Shown: positions 1 through 6,982 of the stretch, piece by piece
Position numbering within the stretch: the first letter of the stretch is position 1
How the letters are laid out: every line of letters begins with the position of its first letter
Notes under the pieces: model-generated
Databases searched by the model: none
What the model saw: the letters and a program-made list of their open reading frames with translations, nothing else
What the model was told of the DNA's origin: nothing
Source of the DNA: Candidatus Cloacimonadota bacterium
Lineage (GTDB): Bacteria > Hydrothermota > E44-bin80
Direction of reading: 5' to 3'
Length of the DNA: 8,694 nt
NCBI GenBank assembly: GCA_004376305.1
Contig: SOKD01000337.1
Location: 1 to 8,694 of the forward strand
Program-made: the position numbers and the translations under genes

Positions 1-896
1 TAAACAAAAATACCGCTTGAGAAACGCCTCTGTATCTCTGCAGCATACTCAGATTCCTCCGGGGTTGAGAGAAATTTGATAAGATTATCCTGGTTTGCAG
101 TGGTATGCGGTGTAAGGTCTCGAACAACGGAATCGATATTTTCGTATCTTGTTTTCGGATTTGATCGTGTCATTTTCGTAATAATAATTGAGATGTCCTT
201 ATTCTTACTATCCTGCTTGAGCTGAATCGGGGGAAGCTTCTTATACAGTATGTTATTGATTGTTTCATATCTATTGGTGCCCTTAAAAGGATTTCTGCCG
301 GTAACAATTTCATAAAAGAGGATTCCGAGAGAATAAATATCTGACCGGGGAGTTGCTTTTTTGCCTTTTATGAGTTCAGGAGGCAGATACGCCGGTGTTC
401 CGATCGTTACACCAGGTTCCGTTATCTCCGTTCCTTCAAGAGCAAGCGCCAACCCAAAATCAGAAATTTTAATAATCCCATTATTGCCGATCATTATATT
501 TCCTGGTTTAATATCTCTATGCAGGATTCCACTCTTGTGAGCGGTTAAGAGCCCGGATGCAATTTCGAGAATAATGAAATTTGCAATGTGAAGTGGGAGC
601 GAACCAGCTTCTTTTAGGAGTTCCCTGAGCGATTTGCCATCCACGTACTCGAGAACTATGAAATAATCGCCATTCTTTTTATAAAAATCAATTATTTCGA
701 CAATGTTTTTATGGTTGAGCCTTCCAAGGATTTTTGCTTCTCTCTCAAATCGTTTAACTAACTCGATGTCCGAAGCAAGATGAGGATGGAGTTTTTTGAT
801 AACGACCATACGGGAAAGGCTTACCTGCTCTGCTTTATATATTGTTGCCATCCCGCCCGTTGCTATAACCTTTATTATTTTATACTTGTGATCCAT
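1..896 (-). CDS. Hanks-type Ser/Thr protein kinase, C-terminus cut by window edge
   Basis: Reads from ATG at 896-894 and stays open to base 1, giving 298 complete codons. Visible residues are a kinase domain at about 5-262. It has a modified glycine loop (A12-T-G-G-M-A17, first and last Gly replaced by Ala), the ATP-binding Lys34 in VVIKK and alpha-C Glu53. It also has the catalytic loop HRDIKPGN with Asp128 and Lys130, DFG with Asp146, a threonine-containing activation segment, and YLPPE in place of APE. Asp186 in SDIYSLG and Arg250 near the end complete the conserved set. All catalytic residues are present, so it should be an active cytoplasmic PknB-like kinase phosphorylating Ser/Thr on proteins. 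No transmembrane or sensor segment lies in the visible part; either could follow beyond the window. The AAGGAGG at 911-917 sits 14 nt from the ATG, longer than usual, but there is no closer in-frame start. It has its own likely promoter at 929-957. Substrates are unknown; the GAF-GGDEF and cyclase products next door are obvious candidates by position only. Confidence 0.95.
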   Translation of the reverse strand, partial: MDHKYKIIKVIATGGMATIYKAEQVSLSRMVVIKKLHPHLASDIELVKRFEREAKILGRLNHKNIVEIIDFYKKNGDYFIVLEYVDGKSLRELLKEAGSLPLHIANFIILEIASGLLTAHKSGILHRDIKPGNIMIGNNGIIKISDFGLALALEGTEITEPGVTIGTPAYLPPELIKGKKATPRSDIYSLGILFYEIVTGRNPFKGTNRYETINNILYKKLPPIQLKQDSKNKDISIIITKMTRSNPKTRYENIDSVVRDLTPHTTANQDNLIKFLSTPEESEYAAEIQRRFSSGIFV

Positions 897-910
897 ATTA
901 GGGAATGTAG

Positions 911-917
911 CCTCCTT
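911..917 (-). promoter_or_regulatory. Shine-Dalgarno for the kinase gene, long spacer
   Basis: The minus strand reads AAGGAGG here, a near-perfect anti-16S match, followed by 14 nt and then the ATG at 896-894. The spacing exceeds the usual 5-9 nt. The in-frame codons between it and the ATG contain no ATG, GTG or TTG, so the ATG at 896 remains the best start. Confidence 0.7.
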
Positions 918-928
918 ATCTTACAATA

Positions 929-957
929 AATATAATACTTTTCATGGGGAAAGTCAA
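929..957 (-). promoter_or_regulatory. Sigma70-type promoter for the kinase gene
   Basis: On the minus strand, TTGACT (957-952) is followed by exactly 17 bases and then TATATT (934-929). This is close to the TTGACA/TATAAT consensus with ideal spacing. Transcription would start near 922, just ahead of the Shine-Dalgarno at 917-911, giving a leader of about 26 nt. It lies in the 114-base gap between the GGDEF gene and the kinase gene, where an independent promoter makes sense. The kinase could thus be expressed separately from, or in addition to, read-through from the upstream operon. The assignment rests on pattern only. Confidence 0.6.
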
Positions 958-1010
958 GGAAAATCAGTGTGTACTGGTGTTTACTCCCGGCTGAAGAGAA
1001 AACGCTCTCG

Positions 1011-2969
1011 TTACTGGTTGGTATCTCTTTTCTGATCTTTTATTTTTGCATAATTTGATATACCAACGACATCCTTATCATAGATTTTAATGCCGTTTCT
1101 TCCGTGGTTTTTTACCCAGTACATTGCCCTGTCAGCAAGTCTGAGAATCTGTTCTCCATCCTGTGCATGATTGGGTGCTGAAGCCACTCCCAGGCTTGCT
1201 GTAATGTGGTACTTGATATTGTCATCCTTGAGAAAGGAGGTGGAATTAATACTGCCCAGGATGGATTGTGCAATGAGTTTTGCCTGACCTTTTGTTGCGC
1301 GGGGGAGTATAACCACATATTCATCTCCGCCATAACGAACAGTAATTCCCTTTCTTCTGGCTTGTTGCTTTACAACGCTACCAACCTCTCGTAACAATTT
1401 ACCGCCGATCTGATGACCAAAGCGGTCGTTAACAAGTTTGAAGAAATCCAAGTCAAGAAATATTATTGAAAAAGTGGCTTGTTTTCTCTTTTTCAACTGA
1501 TCAAGCGTAATATGACAGTAACGGGCATTGAACAAGCCTGTCAGGTCATCAATGATTGCAAGCCTGCGCACTTTCTTGTAAAGCATTGCATTTTCAATAC
1601 TTATGGAAAGAAGGCGTGCTATCTGCTCAGTTAAAATCTGGTCATCATCATCAAAGGCATTGATTTCGGTACTCCCGATGTCAATCACTCCAAAAATGAT
1701 GTCTTTCCGTCTCAGAGGGATGACCATCTCTGATCGAACACTATCAATTCCTTTTAGGTAGTGCGGGTCCTCATGAACATTGTTAATCCGCGAGGGAATA
1801 CCATGCCGTACAACCCAGCCCATGAGTCCCTGATCAAAGTTGACTTTCTGTCTTTTTGGAAAGATTTTTTCTTCGCTGTCAAAACTCTTGAGTACCAATA
1901 CACCTTCTTCTTGATTTACCAGCGAAATGCCTATATAGTAGAAACCAAAACTCCGTCGTATGAGTTGTGCACTGCTCTGCAGGAGCTCTTCAAGGTTGAG
2001 TACCCCGGAGAGGTATGTTCCTATCTCGAAAAGAAGTGCCATTTGTTCTACTCGCTGTCTTTCAACCTTTACAAAGGAGGACTTATTGAGGGCAATTGCA
2101 GCAAACGAAGCAAGTGTCATTATTTTATCGAGGTCGTCCGAATTGAATAGCCTTTTTTTCTTGTTAATAAGTTCGATAACACCATGAATTCTTTTATCTG
2201 CTTTTATGGGTGCGCAGAGAATTGAGCGGGTTGTGAAGGATGAAGCTTTGTCTATACCATCAAAGAATCGCTTATCTTTTAACACATCATTGACAATGAC
2301 AGGTTTTCCTTTGCATGCAACCCATCCTGCAATACCCTGATCAAGTCTTAATGTCTTTCCCTTGATAATATCTGATTTTTCACCATATACTGCCTTGAAG
2401 ACAAGACTGTCCCTTTTCTCATTGAAGAGCAGAATTGATGATGCCTCCACATGCACCAATTCGTTTGATTTGCTTATGATATTATCGAGGATAGAATTGA
2501 GGTCAAGTGTTGTATTCAGAATCCGAATGATCTCATTCTCAACAGATAATTGCTGTAATTTCTCCGATAGGTTGTAGAGAAGAACAAGGTTTTCTTGTCC
2601 TTTGCTGCCCTTTTCCAAATCAAGCAGAATGCGTTTTATTTCTCCACTGCTAAAAGGTGCAATGAGATAATCATATATGTTGAGGGAACTTATTTCGTGA
2701 ATAATGAGCGGTGAAAGCTTTTCAGCAAAGACAACGATAGGCACATCTTGAGAAAGACCGCGAATATCATTAATGACAGCTATTTCTTGTTTCACCGATA
2801 ACGGGTCAATTTCGACAATAATAAGATCAGTTGCTTGACCGACAGTGAGAGCAAGCAGCTCTGCATTGTAAGAGGCTTGAACGAATTGATGCGTATCAAT
2901 TTCGCTATTCAGTCTTGCCGGTACATCGGAGTTTTTTGTCCAGATCAGGACTTTTCTTTTTTTATGCAT
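1011..2969 (-). CDS. Pseudo-receiver / GAF / GAF / GGDEF signalling protein
   Basis: A 652-residue cytoplasmic protein. Residues 5-118 resemble a response-regulator receiver, but Glu53 replaces the phosphorylated Asp, Ala104 replaces the conserved Lys (LIAPF), and the N-terminal acidic pair is absent. It is therefore probably not phosphorylated. Two GAF domains follow, at about 145-297 and 312-465, then a GGDEF domain at about 470-632. The GGDEF domain has DDLTGLFN, the metal Asp506 in LDLDFFK, Asn514 and the signature GGDEY (547-551). Family members make c-di-GMP from two GTP. Here the guanine-contacting Asp (PleD 344) is Gly523, and the inhibitory RxxD motif reads R538-R-K-G541, so base specificity and product inhibition may differ. 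GAF1 keeps N269, K270, F275 and D279 of the NKFDE pattern seen in some cyclic-nucleotide-binding GAFs, though this pattern is also common in other GAFs. The start ATG overlaps the preceding stop (TGATG) and has only a weak Shine-Dalgarno, which fits coupled translation. Confidence 0.93.
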   Translation of the reverse strand: MHKKRKVLIWTKNSDVPARLNSEIDTHQFVQASYNAELLALTVGQATDLIIVEIDPLSVKQEIAVINDIRGLSQDVPIVVFAEKLSPLIIHEISSLNIYDYLIAPFSSGEIKRILLDLEKGSKGQENLVLLYNLSEKLQQLSVENEIIRILNTTLDLNSILDNIISKSNELVHVEASSILLFNEKRDSLVFKAVYGEKSDIIKGKTLRLDQGIAGWVACKGKPVIVNDVLKDKRFFDGIDKASSFTTRSILCAPIKADKRIHGVIELINKKKRLFNSDDLDKIMTLASFAAIALNKSSFVKVERQRVEQMALLFEIGTYLSGVLNLEELLQSSAQLIRRSFGFYYIGISLVNQEEGVLVLKSFDSEEKIFPKRQKVNFDQGLMGWVVRHGIPSRINNVHEDPHYLKGIDSVRSEMVIPLRRKDIIFGVIDIGSTEINAFDDDDQILTEQIARLLSISIENAMLYKKVRRLAIIDDLTGLFNARYCHITLDQLKKRKQATFSIIFLDLDFFKLVNDRFGHQIGGKLLREVGSVVKQQARRKGITVRYGGDEYVVILPRATKGQAKLIAQSILGSINSTSFLKDDNIKYHITASLGVASAPNHAQDGEQILRLADRAMYWVKNHGRNGIKIYDKDVVGISNYAKIKDQKRDTNQ

Positions 2970-5551
2970 CAGTTATTTCTTACTATTGAATAGAGTACCT
3001 TTACTTTCTCCCCCCTGTCATTGTATAGAATTCCATTCTCGTCTATTTTGAGTGCCGATGGCGTATATTTTGTCGCTTTCAATGATTCAAGGACAAGTAT
3101 TTCATATGGTTCTGCGGTGAAATTTTTTCCTGAGAAGTTCAAAGCTCCACCTTTTAATTTCTCTTTTACTATTTCTGAAACTCTGAGCATCATATCCTCT
3201 TTGTTTCTTATATCGGCGAAAAACTTACCGTAGGTGAATTTAGATGTGCTGAAAAGAAGGTTGAAGATGGAGTCATGGTCAGCAAGAATTACCGATTTTT
3301 CAGGATCTCGTCCTTCTGAAAGATATTTTGCTTCGTTAACGAGCATGCCTCTGAGATCAGGATCACCAAATGCATTGGGACCTATGGCGACGTCCCGTGA
3401 AGGAATGCCGCTTGAAATCCCGATTCCAAGCCTGAAAAGGGAACGAAACATAGGGGGAAGAAGTGCGTAGGTTGTACCTTCTACAATGAGCTCTTTTTCC
3501 TGGATATCTGAAAACCAGTCCCGGTATTTTACATAGTTATCCTTGATGAATTTCTCTGCAGCCCTGATCATTGAGAGTGCACAGGATATTGCATTTTCTG
3601 AGCTATTCAGGGCACTCTGAAGAAAAAGGCCTTCCTCGCTCAGCAGAGAATGTCTCAATTTTTTGAACTTCTTCGTTGTTGATTCGCGGTAAATCGAAGT
3701 GTAAAGCTCTTTCGAGTTGTTCCCAAACCAGATAATGCCACCATCACCGATATCTTTCAGGAGAAATGCACCGTACTCTTTTGCTATTTTTGCCATGGTT
3801 GCATGGAAGTTTTTAATAATCATCTGTTCTCGTTCTGCGTTGTGAAGTTTAAGCGTCATAAAGCTTGATCCACGAATATCATAGATGAGTACGGAAACAG
3901 CCTTTTTAAAGTGTTTTATGCAAATATCTGTTGCACTATTCAATAATGATGAGCTAAGGTTATTATCTGATGTATTTATTTTTCCGCTCCGGGAAAAGTG
4001 GTAGAATTTGCCTTTGGGGATTGCATACATGCCTAAATAGTTCGCTTCATTTTGCAACTTGGTTTGCGAGGATGGCATCTTATCTTTCAGTGGCCACTCT
4101 ATGATATTTCGTTGCAGCAATCCACAGATGAGAAGTGGTAGGAGGAGCTCATCCGCTGTTTTTTTGTATGCACGCAGAAGCTTTTGAACATTCGGTTGAT
4201 ACTTTCTTTTGCCTTCTTCACGGAACTTGAGGAGAAGAGAGTGTATTTTTCCTTTATCCCTCATTTCTTCTCGCTCTATTCGATTGAATAGGCTGAGCGT
4301 TTTTTGAATGACATCTCGTGCTATTCTTGATTGATCAATATCAAGAATCGGTTTAACTTTCTGATATTCTGAAGCGAGTTTAATCAGTTCCTCTTTTCCG
4401 GGATATATTTCCTCCTCCAGAAGTGCTCGAAGCTCTTCTGAGGAAAGGGATTTAAGTGCATGATTTGCTTCAATTTTTTGACTGAGATCGTACGATTTGT
4501 TGAAGAAGTCCTTAAGATGCCAGATATAATCCAGACATGTTTTTTCTATTTCAGTTAGTATTTCTGATATTCTGTAACTGGATTCAAGAAGTGGTTTCTT
4601 ATTTTTTGTTTCAATAACCTCACCAATCGATTGTCCTTTCTCTTTAACGATTCTTCTCGTTTGCTCGGAGACCCTGTGGTCCATAAGGCTTAATTCCCTG
4701 TCATCCTTCACGAGTTTGGTCTCGTTCTTCTCAGCGCGTTTTCTGATTGTTTTCAGGAGTATTGAAAATTCATCATCCTGAGGAAAGCTGAATCGGGAAA
4801 AGCTGAGTTTTCTCAGATCATCTTTTGTGAGAAATGCCCTTGTTTTAATCTCATTCAAGATATCAGCTGATTGTTTATGAGATAGGTACTTAAGAAACAC
4901 CGTATGTATTTCTCTAAAGAGATCTAAAGGGAATCCCTGTGCCAGGAAGAGTGGGGCAAAATCAGAGAGAGGGTGCTCAATGATAAAGGCGTAGGGGAAT
5001 CGGTCAATGAAATGAGAGAAAAAAGATGTTACGATTGAGTATTCCCCGGAGAGTTCTTTTCTTATTGTTTTAAGAATTTCGATGATTTTAGCCATGAAGA
5101 GAATTTCTTTTGCAAGGATATCCCCGGACTCATTCTGAAGACGCGCCTTTATGAAGGCTCCTGCTTTGTTTATATAGCCGATCTCAAAGAGGAGAGACGC
5201 GGCTTTATCATTTTGCAGAATGTTTTTGTATGTTTGGAGTAACATATTCTTGGGCGTAGTGAATTCCTTGAGAACAAGGGTATCTTCTTTCCTCAGTCGA
5301 TAAAGCTTCTCGAAGAACTTTATATGTTCCTTTTCATCCTTGAGGGGAAACTCATAGAAAAACTGGCAGCCCTGCTGGTTTAAAAGGTATAGTATTTCAT
5401 CTGGAATTCTGAAGGAACTTTCGAACTTTCTGATGAGCTGGATATCTTTAAGGTAACCGGGACGGTTGGCAATTCCATCCCGTAGCTGTTGAATGTAATG
5501 CCCTTGTTCGTGGCATATTGTTTCGAGTTGTTTAAGCAGAATGCCAAACAT
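2969..5551 (-). CDS. Large protein with C-terminal class III nucleotidyl-cyclase-like domain
   Basis: 860 residues. Residues 1 to about 540 are mostly helical-looking and charged, with no domain I recognise and no signal peptide or clear membrane segment. Residues about 545-825 carry class III adenylate/guanylate cyclase landmarks: Asp558 (YDIRGSS, metal), Lys599 and Asp603 (KDIGDGG), Asp732 (PDLRG) and Asn739 (LVNEA). Using mycobacterial Rv1625c as guide, D256/K296/D300/D365/N372 are all matched; the Lys/Asp pair points to ATP rather than GTP. The sixth residue, the transition-state Arg (four after the Asn), is Tyr743, with Lys742 beside it. The D603-D732 distance is 129 residues against 65 in Rv1625c, so about 64 residues (roughly 612-700) are inserted. 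It may be a weak or altered cyclase, or a nucleotide-binding regulator. The start ATG shares a base with the previous stop (TAATG), with GGAG five nt upstream. The stop overlaps the next gene's ATG. Confidence 0.85.
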   Translation of the reverse strand: MFGILLKQLETICHEQGHYIQQLRDGIANRPGYLKDIQLIRKFESSFRIPDEILYLLNQQGCQFFYEFPLKDEKEHIKFFEKLYRLRKEDTLVLKEFTTPKNMLLQTYKNILQNDKAASLLFEIGYINKAGAFIKARLQNESGDILAKEILFMAKIIEILKTIRKELSGEYSIVTSFFSHFIDRFPYAFIIEHPLSDFAPLFLAQGFPLDLFREIHTVFLKYLSHKQSADILNEIKTRAFLTKDDLRKLSFSRFSFPQDDEFSILLKTIRKRAEKNETKLVKDDRELSLMDHRVSEQTRRIVKEKGQSIGEVIETKNKKPLLESSYRISEILTEIEKTCLDYIWHLKDFFNKSYDLSQKIEANHALKSLSSEELRALLEEEIYPGKEELIKLASEYQKVKPILDIDQSRIARDVIQKTLSLFNRIEREEMRDKGKIHSLLLKFREEGKRKYQPNVQKLLRAYKKTADELLLPLLICGLLQRNIIEWPLKDKMPSSQTKLQNEANYLGMYAIPKGKFYHFSRSGKINTSDNNLSSSLLNSATDICIKHFKKAVSVLIYDIRGSSFMTLKLHNAEREQMIIKNFHATMAKIAKEYGAFLLKDIGDGGIIWFGNNSKELYTSIYRESTTKKFKKLRHSLLSEEGLFLQSALNSSENAISCALSMIRAAEKFIKDNYVKYRDWFSDIQEKELIVEGTTYALLPPMFRSLFRLGIGISSGIPSRDVAIGPNAFGDPDLRGMLVNEAKYLSEGRDPEKSVILADHDSIFNLLFSTSKFTYGKFFADIRNKEDMMLRVSEIVKEKLKGGALNFSGKNFTAEPYEILVLESLKATKYTPSALKIDENGILYNDRGEKVKVLYSIVRNN

Positions 5552-6897
5552 TAGAACTCCGTTGTTCCAGAAAAATTAAATCCTGCGATGGTGATGTATG
5601 GTAAAACAGAACCCCAGGGAAATCGCGCTCCGTATGTATTTCCTCCTTCCACAAATCGCATCTCTGTTGAAATCGAGAGGATATTGTTAAAGGCTTCAAG
5701 GATACTCTGGTTGAATCTCAGGTTCTTTAAAGCGTATGCAATATGACCATTTTCTATTAAATATGTTCCGTTCCGTGTCATCCCGGTGAGTACCAGGCGG
5801 CGGGGTTCAACTACATTCACGTAATGGAATGTGTTTATTGCTATTCCGGATTTTATTCCTGCAATCATTGATGCAACGGTTTCAGTTCCTTTCTTGATAA
5901 CGAGATGATAAGGAATAGGACCCATTCCTGTTTCTATACAGTGACCTGTTGACCGTTTGCCCATTTTGTATGCTGTTGTTCTATCGTAGACGAGTGTTTT
6001 TACGACCCCATTGTCAACAAGTGTCAATTTCTTCTTCGGGACGCCTTCAAAATCAAAAGGAAAGGAGAATCCGCGTTTGTCGAATGGATTATCAACAAGT
6101 GTAAATTTTCGATGAAAGATTTTTCTTCCAATTTTACCTTTCAGACAGCTTCTTCCTTCCGAATAGAGAAGCGAATTGAATCCAAGATAACCGAGAAATA
6201 TAAGGATATCCGAAACTGCTTCAGGCGTCAGGAGAACAGTATACTTACCAGGCTTATCTGTTCTTGGATTTTGTGAAAGTTTTGTCTTTCTGAAGACATC
6301 ATTTTGCAGAGCATTGAAATCCATTCTGCAGATGTCTCTGTGAGAAAGCTGGCCTGAACTCGAACCATTGTCCCCTTTCATGGTGAGCCGCATAATTGCA
6401 TCAGTTCCAGTGTTGTATGCAAAGAGTCCATTGCTGTTCCCGATGGCAATCTCTGATATGCCTGTGGTAAATGCTCCAAAGCATGTGAATGGCTTGCTTG
6501 CTTCGGTAATGGAATGTATAATGTTCACCTTCTTGCGGTGAGAGAGGTACTGTGTTGCGCGGAAGTATGTTGTGGCTTTCCTGTATATGCGTGGTTTTGG
6601 CAATCCATGGTAGTCAGGATCTTCTTTTTTGTGTTTGGCGATATCGATGGATTGTTCAAGCGTCCGGAGCACATTTGATCTCTTGATGCTGTTTGTAGCT
6701 GCTTCACCAATTCTTTTGCCAACAATACTTTTGATTATCAGGCGCGTGTTTTTCTCCATGACATTCTGGTGAACGATGGAATTGGCAAACCGAGTGAGAT
6801 AGGAGTGTTCACTATGGAGAGAGACCTGTGTCTCAGTTGCGGTTGTTTTTGAGAATATGTAGTTAAACAGGTTTCGCGTCGTTTCCATGCCTATCAT
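5551..6897 (-). CDS. TldD/PmbA family protein, TldE-like
   Basis: 448 residues, the usual length for the family. Recognisable features are LTPEAVSDIL (224-233) and the conserved FDFEGVPKKKLTLVDNGVV stretch around 281-299, equivalent to the family's D-EG-P-----V--G-- core. A glycine-rich C-terminal barrel region follows, including FVEGGNTYG. TldD proteins carry the zinc motif HExxxH; none is present here, so this is the TldE/PmbA-type partner. In E. coli, TldE forms a heterodimer with TldD that degrades unfolded peptides and matures microcin B17. No tldD gene lies in the window, so its partner must be encoded elsewhere or it acts alone. The start at 6897 is supported by GAGG eight nt upstream; a second ATG at 6888-6886 (Met4) is possible but worse placed. 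The stop TAA overlaps the ATG of the cyclase-like gene. A role in this signalling operon is not known; processing of a peptide or protein regulator would be a guess. Confidence 0.88.
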   Translation of the reverse strand: MIGMETTRNLFNYIFSKTTATETQVSLHSEHSYLTRFANSIVHQNVMEKNTRLIIKSIVGKRIGEAATNSIKRSNVLRTLEQSIDIAKHKKEDPDYHGLPKPRIYRKATTYFRATQYLSHRKKVNIIHSITEASKPFTCFGAFTTGISEIAIGNSNGLFAYNTGTDAIMRLTMKGDNGSSSGQLSHRDICRMDFNALQNDVFRKTKLSQNPRTDKPGKYTVLLTPEAVSDILIFLGYLGFNSLLYSEGRSCLKGKIGRKIFHRKFTLVDNPFDKRGFSFPFDFEGVPKKKLTLVDNGVVKTLVYDRTTAYKMGKRSTGHCIETGMGPIPYHLVIKKGTETVASMIAGIKSGIAINTFHYVNVVEPRRLVLTGMTRNGTYLIENGHIAYALKNLRFNQSILEAFNNILSISTEMRFVEGGNTYGARFPWGSVLPYITIAGFNFSGTTEF

Positions 6898-6982
6898 GTG
6901 CTCTTCCTCTTATCATTACTCTCTGGTAGGTTACAATGAAAGGATAAATGATTCAAACCGATCTGGGCATCAATGGATATTC
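6898..6982 (-). other. 85-base gap, no clear promoter or terminator
   Basis: Between the stop of the 150-residue gene and the TldE-like start there is no GC-rich hairpin followed by a T run. There is also no -35/-10 pair of acceptable quality; TTGATG is present but is followed only by CATTTA-like sequence. The gap ends in AGAGGA, the ribosome binding site for the TldE-like gene. Co-transcription across the gap is the simplest reading. Confidence 0.4.

Noticed and set aside
965..976. Inverted repeat CAGT-gtgt-ACTG just upstream of the kinase promoter, followed on the minus strand by ATTTT, possibly a terminator or operator.
   Set aside because: The stem is only 4 bp and the T run is short; too weak to call.
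996..1010. Possible 5-bp stem directly after the GGDEF stop codon.
   Set aside because: No T tract follows and one pair is G-U; not a credible terminator.
1761..2150. Plus-strand open frame of 129 codons.
   Set aside because: It lies wholly inside the well-supported GAF region on the other strand, shows no domain and has no plausible family pattern.
5498..5512. HEQGH (residues 14-18) near the N-terminus of the 860-residue protein, matching the zinc-protease HExxH pattern.
   Set aside because: It lies only 14 residues from the start, with no protease-like domain before it and no downstream Glu/His ligand context that I can recognise; chance is likely.
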